Positions 36,417 to 47,329 are shown, numbered from the stretch's first letter. The stretch: DNA of 64,000 nucleotides from Mycobacterium sp. 3519A (GCF_900240945.1 NZ_OESG01000014.1:2572734-2636733), one strand, 5' to 3'. The notes: generated by a model from the letters alone, not told the origin. Program-made: numbers and translations.

Positions 36417-36941
36417 ATGTCTGGACCCCTGATCCTGCCCATTCGCGGGCGCGCACCGCAGCTACACGATGAGTCTTGGGTGGCGCCCAACGCCAGTGTG
36501 ATCGGTCAGGTCACGCTGGCCGCCGGGTCCAGTGTGTGGTACGGCGCGACGTTGCGCGCGGAGGCCGAACTCATCGAGATCGGGTTCGGCACCAACATCC
36601 AGGACGGCGCCACGATCCACGTCGACCCGGGGTTTCCCATCCGCATCGGCGCGAACGTCAGCGTCGGGCACAACGCCGTTCTGCACGGGTGTGAGATCGA
36701 GGACGGCTGCCTGGTCGGGATGGGCGCGGTCATCCTCAACGGCGCCAAGATCGGTGCCGGGTCGCTGATCGCCGCGAGCGCACTGGTGCCGCAGGGTCTG
36801 GTGGTGCCGCCGCGCTCGCTGGTGGCGGGCGTGCCGGGTAAGGTGCGTCGCGAGCTGTCCGATGCCGAGGTGGCGCACAACCGCAACAACGCCCAGGTGT
36901 ACCAGGCCCTCGTCGAGTTGCATCGCGACGCCGTCAATTAA
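36417..36941 (+). CDS. Gamma-class carbonic anhydrase-like protein
   Basis: 174 aa from the ATG at 36417; an upstream GTG would add six residues. The whole chain is a left-handed beta-helix (LbH) built from hexapeptide repeats: PNASVIGQV, GSSVWYGATLRA, GANVSVGHNAVL. The three zinc histidines of the gamma-CA family are in place: H68 in ATIHVDPG, and H85 and H90 in VGHNAVLHGC. Bacterial relatives (YrdA/PaaY/CaiE group) include carbonic anhydrases and thioesterases, so catalysis is likely but the reaction is not certain. It is 24 bp downstream of the AraC gene and may be cotranscribed. Confidence 0.88.
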   Translation: MSGPLILPIRGRAPQLHDESWVAPNASVIGQVTLAAGSSVWYGATLRAEAELIEIGFGTNIQDGATIHVDPGFPIRIGANVSVGHNAVLHGCEIEDGCLVGMGAVILNGAKIGAGSLIAASALVPQGLVVPPRSLVAGVPGKVRRELSDAEVAHNRNNAQVYQALVELHRDAVN

Positions 36942-37030
36942 TCCCGCACGCGCACAAGGTGTTCGACCGACACTGTGAAGTCGCTACCAGAATGTGATTT
37001 CGATTTGATGGCCGCGGGTACCTCCGTACG

Positions 37031-38173
37031 GTGACTCCCGTGCGAATTTTGGTTACCGGCGCCACCGGTTATGTCGGCTCACGGCTTGTCAGTGCTCTGC
37101 TCGACGAGGGGCACGACGTGATGGCCGCATCACGAAACCCCGACCGGCTGGCCGACTTCGGTTGGTACGACCAGATCACCGCCGTCGCGCTCGACGCGCA
37201 CGACGAGGCGTCGGCCAAGCAGGCATTCGCGGATGCGGGTCCGATCGACGTCGTCTACTACCTGGTGCACACCATCGGGCAGCCCGACTTTCGCGATGCG
37301 GACAACCGCGCCGCGGCCAACGTCGCCAACGCGGCGAAGGACGCCGGGGTGCGACGGATCGTCTATCTCGGCGGCTTCGTGCCCGACGACGAGGAACTGT
37401 CCGAACACCTGACCAGTCGCGCCGAGGTGGCGCACGCGTTGAGCGTCGACGGCGGCGCGGACGTGGTGTGGCTCGGCGCGGCGATGATCATCGGCGCCGG
37501 GTCGACGTCGTTCGAGATGCTGCGCTACGTCGGCGACCGGTTCGTGCTGATCCCGATGCCGGCCTGGTCGGCGAATCCGATGGACCCGATCTCGATCCGC
37601 GACGTGCTCTACTACCTCGTGGCCGCCGCCGACGGGCAGCGGGTGCCCGCGGGTGCCTACGACATCTTCGGCCCGGAGACGACGTCCTACAGCGATCTGC
37701 TGCGGTCCTATGCGCGGATCTCGGGCAAGTGGCGCGCGGAATTGCCTGTGCCGATGGTGGACACCAGCGTGGTGTCGAGGATGACGGCCGCGGTGCTGCC
37801 GGTCCCGGGTGGGCTGGCCTCCGATCTGGTGGAGTCGCTCGACTATCCGATGATGGCGTCGGATGCCCGGTTGCGCGATGTGGTGCCCGATCCACCGGGC
37901 GGTCTGCTCGGGATCGACGACGCGATATCCCGTGCGCTGTCGAGTGATCGGCCGCGGCCGGTCAACGACCTCACCGATCCGCACCACCTGGCCGACACCG
38001 ATCCGGTGTGGGCGGGCGGCGACACGGCGCGCATCCGGCAGTTGGCGCGCGCCGTCATGCCGCCGATCGCGCGGCCGGTGCTCGGTCTGCTCGGGCTGGT
38101 GCCGGGTCCCGTCGCGGGCGCGCTGCGCACGGGGCTCGACACCCTGATCAGCTTGGCGCCGAAGGTGAATTAG
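37031..38173 (+). CDS. NAD(P)-binding NmrA/SDR-atypical protein
   Basis: 380 aa, GTG at 37031 with a second GTG three codons later. The N-terminal Rossmann motif is ILVTGATGYVGSRL (TGATGxxG), which is atypical-SDR/NmrA. The usual catalytic YxxxK is not evident. The middle (IGAGSTSFEMLRYVGDRF) resembles the NAD(P)-dependent isomerase-like group, and the C-terminal third is helical with hydrophobic stretches (MPPIARPVLGLLGLVPGP), possibly membrane-associated. The role is unknown. It is followed two bases later by a CPBP protease gene and is probably in the same transcript. Confidence 0.8.
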   Translation: MTPVRILVTGATGYVGSRLVSALLDEGHDVMAASRNPDRLADFGWYDQITAVALDAHDEASAKQAFADAGPIDVVYYLVHTIGQPDFRDADNRAAANVANAAKDAGVRRIVYLGGFVPDDEELSEHLTSRAEVAHALSVDGGADVVWLGAAMIIGAGSTSFEMLRYVGDRFVLIPMPAWSANPMDPISIRDVLYYLVAAADGQRVPAGAYDIFGPETTSYSDLLRSYARISGKWRAELPVPMVDTSVVSRMTAAVLPVPGGLASDLVESLDYPMMASDARLRDVVPDPPGGLLGIDDAISRALSSDRPRPVNDLTDPHHLADTDPVWAGGDTARIRQLARAVMPPIARPVLGLLGLVPGPVAGALRTGLDTLISLAPKVN

Positions 38174-38175
38174 GC

Positions 38176-38880
38176 ATGACGACGGGATTCCTCGGCGACG
38201 TCAGGGGTATCGCCTCGACCGTCGCGGTGCCCCACCACGAAGGGCCGTCGACCGTGCGGCGCCGCCGCATAGTGGTGGTCGCCGTGCTGGTGATCGGCGG
38301 TGCGCTGCTTGGATATTCGCTGACGCGGCCGCCAGGCGACGAGTCGTTCTACTGGCTCACCCTCGCGCTGGCCGGGGTCTGGGCGCTTGGCGCGTTCTTG
38401 TCCGGGCCGTTGCACCTCGGCTGTATCCGCTTCCGCGGTCGCAACCAACGGCCGGTGATCACCGGAACCGCGATCGGAGTTGCGCTGGGCGCCGTCTTTC
38501 TGCTCGGCGGTTTGATCGCGCGCGAAATACCAGGCGTTCGCGAATACATCACCCGGGTACTGGAATTCGCCGACTACGGGCCGCTGGCGCTGGTCACGTT
38601 CATCACGGTGATCAACGGTCTCGCCGAGGAGTTGTTTTTCCGCGGCGCGCTCTACACCGCTTTGGGCAAGTGGCATCCGGTGCTGGTGTCGACGATCGTC
38701 TACGTCGTCGCCACCGGGGTGACCACCGGCAACCCGATGCTGGGCTTCGCCGCCCTGATACTCGGCGTGGTATGCGCCTTCGAACGACGCGCCACCGGCG
38801 GTGTGCTCGCACCGATGCTGACCCACTTCTTCTGGGGGCTGGTCATGGTGCTCGCACTGCCGCCGCTGTTCGGCGTCTAG
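38176..38880 (+). CDS. CPBP-family intramembrane metalloprotease
   Basis: 234 aa from the ATG at 38176. Six to seven membrane helices are present. The CPBP (Abi/Rce1) motifs are clear: EELFFRG, with E151, E152 and R156, and the C-terminal His in MLTHFFWG (H217). Family members cleave or protect membrane-bound substrates; some are involved in bacteriocin immunity or prenyl processing. It is likely to be cotranscribed with the NmrA-like gene. It converges on the MFS gene with overlapping stop codons (4 nt). Confidence 0.87.
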   Translation: MTTGFLGDVRGIASTVAVPHHEGPSTVRRRRIVVVAVLVIGGALLGYSLTRPPGDESFYWLTLALAGVWALGAFLSGPLHLGCIRFRGRNQRPVITGTAIGVALGAVFLLGGLIAREIPGVREYITRVLEFADYGPLALVTFITVINGLAEELFFRGALYTALGKWHPVLVSTIVYVVATGVTTGNPMLGFAALILGVVCAFERRATGGVLAPMLTHFFWGLVMVLALPPLFGV

Positions 38881-40163
38881 CGCAGCGGGTGGGCCAGTTC
38901 GTCGCGGCGCATCTTGGCGGCGTACATCGCAACCGCCGCCAGCAGCACCGGCGCGATACCCGCCACCAGGAAGATCGTCTGCATTGAAACGACTTTCGAC
39001 AGCGGGCCGACGATCGCGAACGACACCGGCATGAAGGCCAGCGACACGAAGAAGTCCAGGCTCGACACCCGTCCCAGCATCGCGGTCGGAACGCGTCGTT
39101 GCAGCAGCGTGCCCCAGATGACCATGCCCGCGCCGTCGGTGCAGCCGATGACGAACGTCGCGACGGCCATCAACGGGAACGACGACGTGATGCCGACGAT
39201 CACCAGCGGCACCGAACCGACGCTCCACATCGTCATCATCACCGTGAGGTAGCGACGCGGCAGTCGCCCCGACGACACCGCCAGCGCGCCAAGCGCACTG
39301 CCGACACCGAAGAACGCCAGGATGAAGCCGTAGGTCCTGGCGCCGTCCTCGAAGCGTTGTTTGGCGATGAACGGCAGCAGCACCTCGATCGGGCCGAGCA
39401 CCAGCAGCACGGACATGCTGGCGAACAGCAGCGTCCACAGCAGCCACGGGGTGCCGACCATGAAGACGAAGCCTTCCCGCAGATCGCGCAGCAGGTGCGG
39501 CCGCTCCTGATCCGGTTGGGGCGCAGCGGGTTTCATCACGGGCCTGGTGGCGACCAGCAGAGTCAGTCCGATGGCGAACAGCGCGGCCACCAACGCCGCG
39601 CCGACCGATGGGAACGTCGCGCCGACCACCAGGCCCGCAATGGCGGGGCCGACGGCCCGCTGGAACACCGGACGCACGACGCCTTCGACACCGTTGGCGG
39701 CGAGTAACTGCTCAGGCGGCAGAATCCGCGGCAGGATCGCACTGTAGGCGGGGAAGAAGAACGCCGCGGCGATGCCGAGTGCCGCTGCGGCCACCGCCAT
39801 GTGCCAAATCCGCAGGGCGCCAACGAGTCCCAGGACTGCGATGGTGGAAACGGCGATCACGTTGACGGTCTCGACGGCGATGATGATGGCGCGCTGGCTG
39901 ATCCGGTCGGCGGCAAGCCCGCCGACCAAGACGAACGCGACCAGGCCTGCGCCGAGGCAGGTGGCGACCAGCGACAGCGACGCCGGGTCGTCGGACAGTT
40001 CGATGACCTGCAGCGCCATCACGACGGCCCACATGCCTTCGGCGAAGATCGACAACGACACCGCCGCGATCAGCAGGCGGTACTCGCGAAACTTGAAGGG
40101 TGCGAGCACACGCCAGCCACCGGCGGTGGCCACCGGCTGTTCAATGTCGAATTGCGTACTCAC
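38877..40163 (-). CDS. MFS drug-efflux-like transporter
   Basis: 428 aa from a GTG at 40163 (VSTQFDIEQP); the open frame extends upstream only into repeat sequence. Twelve helices are visible. The pattern FREYRLLIAAVSLSIFAEGMW and the helix 2-3 loop ADRISQRAII match the MFS_3 (EntS/Tap-like) group, which exports siderophores or drugs. Whether this is the Tap orthologue cannot be decided. A dispersed inverted repeat lies between its start and the end of the enoyl-CoA hydratase gene. It converges on the CPBP gene. Confidence 0.85.
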   Translation of the reverse strand: MSTQFDIEQPVATAGGWRVLAPFKFREYRLLIAAVSLSIFAEGMWAVVMALQVIELSDDPASLSLVATCLGAGLVAFVLVGGLAADRISQRAIIIAVETVNVIAVSTIAVLGLVGALRIWHMAVAAAALGIAAAFFFPAYSAILPRILPPEQLLAANGVEGVVRPVFQRAVGPAIAGLVVGATFPSVGAALVAALFAIGLTLLVATRPVMKPAAPQPDQERPHLLRDLREGFVFMVGTPWLLWTLLFASMSVLLVLGPIEVLLPFIAKQRFEDGARTYGFILAFFGVGSALGALAVSSGRLPRRYLTVMMTMWSVGSVPLVIVGITSSFPLMAVATFVIGCTDGAGMVIWGTLLQRRVPTAMLGRVSSLDFFVSLAFMPVSFAIVGPLSKVVSMQTIFLVAGIAPVLLAAVAMYAAKMRRDELAHPLR

Positions 40164-40212
40164 CACTAGATGGTGGCGGAGCGACGGTGGCCGAGTCCAC
40201 CGAATTTCCGTT

Positions 40213-40261
40213 GATTTGTGCACGTTTTCGCGCGCTCAGCGCTCCTGAACGCACACAAATC
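40213..40261. repeat. Dispersed inverted repeat, family 2, copy 1
   Basis: GATTTGTGCACGTT (40213-40226) pairs imperfectly with GAACGCACACAAATC (40247-40261) around a CGCGCTCAGCGCTC core. The same arms and AGCGCTC core recur at 48651-48701 and 49598-49648. The copy follows the stop of the enoyl-CoA hydratase gene (minus strand) and precedes the MFS gene. Confidence 0.8.
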
Positions 40262-40262
40262 G

Positions 40263-41084
40263 CTATGAGTCGGTGAAGCGGGCCGGCCTGCGCTGCTGGA
40301 ACGCCTTGGTGCCCTCGCGGAAGTCGTCCGACTCGAGCAGGACCAGTTGGCCTTCCTTCTCACGCTCCAGCGCGGCCTCCAACTCGACCAATGTCGCGGC
40401 GTTGATCGCATTCTTGGTCTTGCGCAACGCCACTGCGGGCCCGGACACCAGCGTCTCGATCACCTTGTCGACCTGTGCCTCGAACTCGTCGGCCGGATAC
40501 ACCGCCGTGACCAGTCCCCAGTCGAACGCCTCCGCCGCCGGGATCCGCTCTGCGAGCAACGCCATCCGCATCGCCCGGATACGGCCCACCGCCGCCGCGA
40601 TCAACGCCGACGCTCCGCCGTCCGGCATCAGGCCGATCTTGGTGAACGCCAGCATGAAAAACGCCTTCTCCGAAGCCAATACGACATCAGAGGCCAACGC
40701 CAGCGACGCGCCGACACCTGCCGCGGGCCCCTGCACCACCGCCACCACCGGCTGCGGCAGGTTCACGATCGAGGAGACCGCGCGGTTGGCCGCGTCGAGC
40801 ACATCGGCGGGCGTTCCCGCCGCGCCCGGATTCGCGTGGTCCTCCTCGCTGATCCCGGCGCCCGACGAGAACCCGCGACCCGCGCCGCCGAGACGCACCA
40901 CCTTCACCCGGCGATCGCCCGCCGCCTGCTCCAGCGCATCGCCGATGCCCTTGAGCATCGGCGCGGTCAACGAGTTCAGGCTGTCCGGGCGGTTCAGCGT
41001 CACGGTCAGCACCCCGTCGGTGAGCTCGACACGGAGATCGTCGATGCTCGTGTAGGCGTCGGTGCGGGCGTCAGTCGTCGTCAT
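40263..41084 (-). CDS. Enoyl-CoA hydratase/isomerase
   Basis: 273 aa from the ATG at 41084. Crotonase features: LNRPDSLNSL, the oxyanion region FSSGAGISEED, and GPAAGVGASLALASD. An Asp-Gly (MPDGG) replaces the Glu of the second catalytic position, as in several isomerases, so the reaction may be isomerisation rather than hydration. It is divergent from mcr with an 88-bp gap (to 41173), matching the M. tuberculosis order echA10/echA11-mcr (Rv1141c-Rv1143). Cytoplasmic. A role in branched-chain lipid or sterol side-chain oxidation is inferred from mcr. Confidence 0.88.
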   Translation of the reverse strand: MTTTDARTDAYTSIDDLRVELTDGVLTVTLNRPDSLNSLTAPMLKGIGDALEQAAGDRRVKVVRLGGAGRGFSSGAGISEEDHANPGAAGTPADVLDAANRAVSSIVNLPQPVVAVVQGPAAGVGASLALASDVVLASEKAFFMLAFTKIGLMPDGGASALIAAAVGRIRAMRMALLAERIPAAEAFDWGLVTAVYPADEFEAQVDKVIETLVSGPAVALRKTKNAINAATLVELEAALEREKEGQLVLLESDDFREGTKAFQQRRPARFTDS

Positions 41085-41172
41085 AGAAGGCACCCTAAGT
41101 CGGCCCACATGGTTATACAAGTAAGATATGTCGGCGGTCACTGGGTACCTGGCAGAGAGGGCGGGTTTGGAC

Positions 41173-42267
41173 ATGGCTGGACCACTGGAGGGACTGCGAG
41201 TCGTCGAATTGGCCGGCATCGGCCCAGGGCCGCACGCCGCGATGCTGCTGGGTGATCTCGGCGCCGACGTGGTCCGTGTCGAGCGGCCCGGTAAGGGGCT
41301 CGGCCCGGCCACCCAACCCGGTCGCGACTACCTGTTGCGCAACCGGCGCTCGGTCACCGCCGACCTCAAGAGCGACGAGGGCCGCCAGTTCGTCCTGCAG
41401 TTGGTCGCGAAGGCCGATGTGCTGATCGAAGGGTTCCGGCCCGGCGTCACGGAGCGACTCGGTCTCGGTCCGGAGGACTGTGCGAAGGTCAACGACAAGC
41501 TGATCTACGGCCGGATGACCGGCTGGGGGCAGACCGGCCCGCGCAGCCAGCAGGCCGGCCACGACATCAACTACATCTCGCTCAACGGGGTGCTGCACGC
41601 GATCGGCCGGGCGGGCGAACGCCCCGTCCCGCCGCTGAACCTGGTCGGCGACTTCGGCGGTGGCTCAATGTTTTTGGTCGTCGGCATCCTGTCGGCGCTG
41701 TGGGAGCGTGAGCGCTCCGGCAAGGGTCAGGTCATCGACGCGGCGATGGTCGACGGGTCCAGCGTGCTGTCGACCATGATGTGGGCGTTCCGCGGGATGG
41801 GGATGTGGAGCGACGAGCGCGGCGTGAACATGCTCGACACCGGCGCACCGTATTACGACACCTACACCTGCGCCGACGGCCGTTACGTCTCGGTCGGGTC
41901 GATCGAACCGCAGTTCTTCGCCGAACTGCTGGACAAGCTCGGACTCGACCCCAACGACCTGCCCGACCAGAACGACATGAGTCGCTGGCCGGAACTGCGG
42001 GCCAAGCTCACCGAGGTGTTCGCCTCGCAGGACCGCGACCACTGGGCCAAGGTGTTCGCGGACAGCGACGCCTGCGTGGCGCCGGTGCTGTCGTTCGCCG
42101 AAGTCGAGGCCGAGCCCCACAACACCGAGCGCGACACGTTCTACCGCGAGAACGACTACCTGTATCCCTCACCGGCGCCGCGGTTTTCGCGCACCGCCGC
42201 CGGCAAGCCGAAACCGCCCGGTGTGCCGGGCGCCGACACCGACGCTGTCCTACGCGACTGGGTTTAG
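41173..42267 (+). CDS. mcr: Alpha-methylacyl-CoA racemase
   Basis: 364 aa from the ATG at 41173, chosen because M. tuberculosis Mcr (Rv1143) starts with nearly the same residues; an upstream ATG at 41128 is possible. The catalytic residues align with the characterised Mcr: H130 and D160 (Mcr H126 and D156) in AGHDINYIS and VGDFGGG, and E245 (Mcr E241) in VGSIEPQ. The four-residue shift comes from a longer N-terminal loop. The enzyme interconverts (2R)- and (2S)-methylacyl-CoA, needed before beta-oxidation of pristanoyl and cholesterol-side-chain acyl-CoAs. The SDR gene follows after 17 nt. Confidence 0.95.
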   Translation: MAGPLEGLRVVELAGIGPGPHAAMLLGDLGADVVRVERPGKGLGPATQPGRDYLLRNRRSVTADLKSDEGRQFVLQLVAKADVLIEGFRPGVTERLGLGPEDCAKVNDKLIYGRMTGWGQTGPRSQQAGHDINYISLNGVLHAIGRAGERPVPPLNLVGDFGGGSMFLVVGILSALWERERSGKGQVIDAAMVDGSSVLSTMMWAFRGMGMWSDERGVNMLDTGAPYYDTYTCADGRYVSVGSIEPQFFAELLDKLGLDPNDLPDQNDMSRWPELRAKLTEVFASQDRDHWAKVFADSDACVAPVLSFAEVEAEPHNTERDTFYRENDYLYPSPAPRFSRTAAGKPKPPGVPGADTDAVLRDWV

Positions 42268-42284
42268 AGAAAGGAACACAATCA

Positions 42285-44064
<1,780 letters not shown>

Positions 44065-44084
44065 AAAAGGGAATATCGACGCAC

Positions 44085-44135
44085 TGCCCGTCCTGGGCAA
44101 ACTGTCATGGGTGAACGCGCGCCGCGAGGCGCGCG
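44085..44135. terminator. Two hairpins after the nitronate monooxygenase gene
   Basis: TGCCC-GTCCT-GGGCA (44085-44099) and the perfect 8-bp stem CGCGCGCC-GCGA-GGCGCGCG (44116-44135) with a GNRA-type tetraloop lie between convergent genes. There is no U-run, as is usual in mycobacteria, so they are possible bidirectional terminators. Confidence 0.5.
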
Positions 44136-44140
44136 CTTAC

Positions 44141-44296
44141 TCAGACTGCGGTGGGAAGGGTGTGCTCGTCGTCGAGCTGCTCCGAGGTATCACCCTCGAC
44201 CAGGACATCGCCGTGGTAGAGAGCCTCGAAGTCAACCTTGATGACATCCGCACTGGTGTCGTCGATCCACATGTACTGAACAGTAACCATCACCAT
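44141..44296 (-). CDS. Small acidic hypothetical protein
   Basis: 51 aa from the ATG at 44296 (another ATG is two codons in). The product is strongly acidic and Val-rich: MVMVTVQYMWIDDTS at the N-terminus, then alternating Asp/Glu/Val segments ending EQLDDEHTLPTAV. Third codon positions are mostly G or C within the frame, which favours a real gene over the opposite-strand shadow. No ribosome site is convincing and no family is known. The acidity and size would fit a small regulatory or antitoxin-like protein, but this is a guess. It converges with the nitronate monooxygenase gene. Confidence 0.45.
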   Translation of the reverse strand: MVMVTVQYMWIDDTSADVIKVDFEALYHGDVLVEGDTSEQLDDEHTLPTAV

Positions 44297-44354
44297 TAAG
44301 GAATCTTTGAGTCTCGATTCGGAAAATGGTGGCAATTCTTACCGCCGGGTAGGT

Positions 44355-44894
44355 TCAGGCAGGTGGGGGCGCCGTGAAGTGGATCGGGTTCGTGCCGTTC
44401 AGCAGGATCCAGGTCAGCAGCGCCGCGGCGACGGCCACGACCAGCAAACTCACTGCGACGCGGACGCCGAACCGGGTGCGGCCGAAGACCTTGGCATCCA
44501 CTGAGTAGCAGCCTGCGCCGGTGAACAGCACCGTCGCGGCACCGACCGCGAGCAGGAACGGGACGTTGAACGGTTCCGACCAGAACGCGGCGGCCGCGAC
44601 GTTGACCGCCCACGCGTCGAGCATCGCGGCGATCACCGCGCAGGCGGCCAACGGTGTCATTGCACCGAGCAGCAGGCCGACGCCACCTGCGGTTTCGGCG
44701 GCGGTGACCATGAACGCGGCGAATCCGGGCAGGCGCCAACCGCCGGCTTCCATGAAGTCGACCGTGGTGCGGAAGTCGAACGCTTTGATCAGCCCGGCCT
44801 GAACCACTGCGGCGCCGACGCCGATCCGCAAGATGAGCAGGCCGACGTCCGCTATGGAGGCGTCGCTGCGGGTACTCACTTGTGTGGTCGCCAT
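44355..44894 (-). CDS. DoxX-family membrane protein
   Basis: 179 aa from the ATG at 44894 (MATTQVSTRSD). Four membrane helices at about 18-38, 50-75, 85-108 and 145-165; the first carries VGLLILRIGVGAAVVQAGLIKAF, typical of DoxX/DoxD proteins. It is the second DoxX gene in the window. No partner thiosulfate or superoxide enzymes are near. It is divergent from mmpL13, separated by about 155 bp that carries the TATCG-type palindromes, so it may share that control. Confidence 0.8.
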   Translation of the reverse strand: MATTQVSTRSDASIADVGLLILRIGVGAAVVQAGLIKAFDFRTTVDFMEAGGWRLPGFAAFMVTAAETAGGVGLLLGAMTPLAACAVIAAMLDAWAVNVAAAAFWSEPFNVPFLLAVGAATVLFTGAGCYSVDAKVFGRTRFGVRVAVSLLVVAVAAALLTWILLNGTNPIHFTAPPPA

Positions 44895-45001
44895 GAGCCG
44901 CAGCCTATTCGGCTGGGAGAACGCTGTGAATGCTTCCTTGGTGAACGAACCGGTGGTCACGTTTCGTACTAACCGGTAAGCGGGTGGTTGACCGCCTTAA
45001 G

Positions 45002-45027
45002 TTATCGTTGATAAGTTATCGACGATA
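45002..45027. promoter_or_regulatory. Tandem palindromes upstream of mmpL13, TetR operator candidate
   Basis: TTATC-GTT-GATAA (45002-45014) and TATCG-A-CGATA (45017-45027) are adjacent perfect dyads; the direct unit AAGTTATCG also occurs twice in this stretch. They end 21 bp before the mmpL13 GTG, just upstream of the AAGGAGG ribosome site, overlapping where a promoter or 5' leader must lie. The TetR encoded directly after mmpL13 is the likely binder. Confidence 0.6.
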
Positions 45028-45048
45028 GGTCATCGTGAAGGAGGCTAC

Positions 45049-47328
45049 GTGCTGCAACGCATCGCACTGCTCGCCATTGCCGCACCCCGCCGGATCATCG
45101 CGGTGGCCCTCCTGGTGATGGTGGCCTCCGGAATCTTCGGCATCCCGGTGGCCAAGCACTTGTCGGCAGGCGGATTCCAGGACCCGACGTCGGAGTCGGC
45201 GCAGGCGACCAAGTTGCTCGTCGACAAGTTCGGTCAGGGTGACATGGAGCTGTTGATCAGCGTCACGTCCGACCGCGGCGCGCAGGCACCGGCCGCGCGC
45301 GCCGTCGGCACCGAGATCACCGACCAGCTGAAGGCATCGCCGTATGTGGGGGAGGTGACCTCCGCGTGGACCGCGCCTGCGTCCGCCGCTCCCGCGCTGG
45401 TCAGTAAGGACGGCAAGACGGGGCTGATCGTCGCGGGCGTCACCGGCGGCGAGAGCGGTGCCCAGCAGCATGCGAAGGAGCTGACCGAAAAGCTGGTGCA
45501 CGACCGCGACGGCGTCACTGTGCGCGCGGGCGGTGAGGCGATGATCTACGTGCAGATCAACAGCCAGAGCGAAAAGGACCTGCTGACAATGGAATCCATC
45601 GCGATTCCGTTGAGCTTCCTCGTGCTGGTCTGGGTGTTCGGCGGTGTGATCTCCGCCGCGCTGCCGTTGGCCGTCGGCGGCTTCGCGATCCTGGGCTCGA
45701 TGGCGGTGCTGCGGGCCGTCACGTTGATCACCGACGTGTCGATCTTCGCGATGAACCTGACGGTCGCGATGGGGTTGGCACTGGCCATCGACTACACGCT
45801 GCTGATCATCAGCAGGTACCGCGACGAACTCGCAGACGGCGCCGACCGCGACCGCGCGCTGGTGCGCACGATGACCACCGCGGGCCGCACCGTGTTGTTC
45901 TCGGCGATGACGGTCGCGCTGTCGATGATCGCGATGGTGCTCTTCCCGATGTACTTCCTGAAGTCGTTCGCCTATGCGGGCATCGCGGTGGTGGCGTTCG
46001 CGGCGGTGGCCGCGATCGTGGTGGCGCCCGCGGCGATCGCGCTGCTCGGCGACCGGTTGGACTCCCTCGACGTGCGTCGACTGGCCCGCTGGGTGTTTCG
46101 CAGGCCCGACCCGGTGCGCAAGCCGATCGAGCAGACCTTCTGGTATCGCACCACCAAAGGCGTTATGCGGCGCGCGATTCCGGTCGGATTGGCGATCGTC
46201 ACCCTGCTGCTGGTGTTGGGCGCGCCGTTCCTCGGCATCAGATGGGGCTTCCCCGACGATCGTGTCCTGCCGCAGTCGCTGTCCGCGCGACAAGTGGGCG
46301 ACGACATGCGCGACAACTTCGCCGTCGACTCCGCGCGCAACGTCACCGTCGTCATGCCGGACACCACCGGCGTCGCACCGCCCGACCTAGACCGGTACGC
46401 GTCGGAGCTGTCGCAGGTGCCCGACGTGTCGTCGGTGTCGGCGCCCGGCGGCACGTACGTCGACGGCAGGAAGGCCGGACCACCCTCTGCCGCAACGGGA
46501 TTCAAGGACGGTAGCGCGTTCCTGACCGTCGGCAGCACCGCGCCGCTGTTCAGCGATGCGTCGGAGGCCCAACTCGACCGACTGCGCGCGGTGCCTGCGC
46601 CCGCGGGTGAGCACGTGCAGTTGACCGGTGTCGCCCAGATCAATCGCGACAGTTCCGATGCGATCACCTCACGGTTGCCGATGGTCCTCGGCGTTATCGC
46701 CGCGATCACGTTCGTGCTGTTGTTCCTGCTGACCGGCAGCGTGGTGCTGCCGCTGAAGGCGTTGGTGCTCAACGTGTTGTCGCTGACCGCCGCGTTCGGC
46801 GCGCTGGTGTGGATCTTCCAGGAGGGTCATCTCGGCGCGCTCGGCACCACACCGACGGGCACGATCGTCGCCAATCTGCCGGTGTTGTTGTTCTGTATCG
46901 CGTTCGGGCTGTCGATGGACTACGAGGTGTTCCTGGTGTCGCGGATCCGCGAGTACTGGCTGCAGTCCGGCAAGACGCGCGCAGATAACGACGAAAGCGT
47001 CGCCCTCGGCCTGGCCCGCACCGGTCGCGTCGTGACCGCCGCCGCCTTGTTGATGGCGATCTCGTTCGCCGCGCTGATCGCCGCTCAGGTGGCGTTCATG
47101 CGGATGTTCGGGGTCGGCCTGACGCTCGCGGTGCTCGCCGACGCCACCCTGGTCCGCATGCTGTTGGTGCCCGCCTTCATGCATGTGCTGGGCCGGTGGA
47201 ACTGGTGGGCGCCCAAGCCATTGGCCAAGTTGCACGAGCGCATCGGCATCAGTGAGACGGCCGACGACGACGAGCCACGGGTCGACGATCGACGACGCGT
47301 CGCCGCCGCGGTGGCGGACACTGGTTAG
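45049..47328 (+). CDS. mmpL13: MmpL13-type RND transporter, intact
   Basis: 759 aa, GTG start behind AAGGAGG. Two halves each have a membrane helix, a periplasmic domain and five clustered helices. The Asp-Tyr proton-relay pairs of MmpL proteins are present at D248-Y249 (LAIDYTLLIISR) and D624-Y625 (LSMDYEVFLVSR). It lies two genes from the mcr/HSD10 block, as mmpL13a/mmpL13b (Rv1145-Rv1146) do in M. tuberculosis, where the gene is split. Here it is a single uninterrupted frame. MmpL proteins export cell-envelope lipids or siderophores using the proton gradient. The substrate is unknown; a dedicated TetR suggests inducible export. Confidence 0.9.
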   Translation: MLQRIALLAIAAPRRIIAVALLVMVASGIFGIPVAKHLSAGGFQDPTSESAQATKLLVDKFGQGDMELLISVTSDRGAQAPAARAVGTEITDQLKASPYVGEVTSAWTAPASAAPALVSKDGKTGLIVAGVTGGESGAQQHAKELTEKLVHDRDGVTVRAGGEAMIYVQINSQSEKDLLTMESIAIPLSFLVLVWVFGGVISAALPLAVGGFAILGSMAVLRAVTLITDVSIFAMNLTVAMGLALAIDYTLLIISRYRDELADGADRDRALVRTMTTAGRTVLFSAMTVALSMIAMVLFPMYFLKSFAYAGIAVVAFAAVAAIVVAPAAIALLGDRLDSLDVRRLARWVFRRPDPVRKPIEQTFWYRTTKGVMRRAIPVGLAIVTLLLVLGAPFLGIRWGFPDDRVLPQSLSARQVGDDMRDNFAVDSARNVTVVMPDTTGVAPPDLDRYASELSQVPDVSSVSAPGGTYVDGRKAGPPSAATGFKDGSAFLTVGSTAPLFSDASEAQLDRLRAVPAPAGEHVQLTGVAQINRDSSDAITSRLPMVLGVIAAITFVLLFLLTGSVVLPLKALVLNVLSLTAAFGALVWIFQEGHLGALGTTPTGTIVANLPVLLFCIAFGLSMDYEVFLVSRIREYWLQSGKTRADNDESVALGLARTGRVVTAAALLMAISFAALIAAQVAFMRMFGVGLTLAVLADATLVRMLLVPAFMHVLGRWNWWAPKPLAKLHERIGISETADDDEPRVDDRRRVAAAVADTG

Positions 47329-47329
47329 C

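Noticed and set aside
41085-41127. AT-rich stretch TTATACAAGTAA before mcr as an operator
   Set aside because: Symmetry is limited to the outer three bases and it does not fit KstR or another consensus I know.
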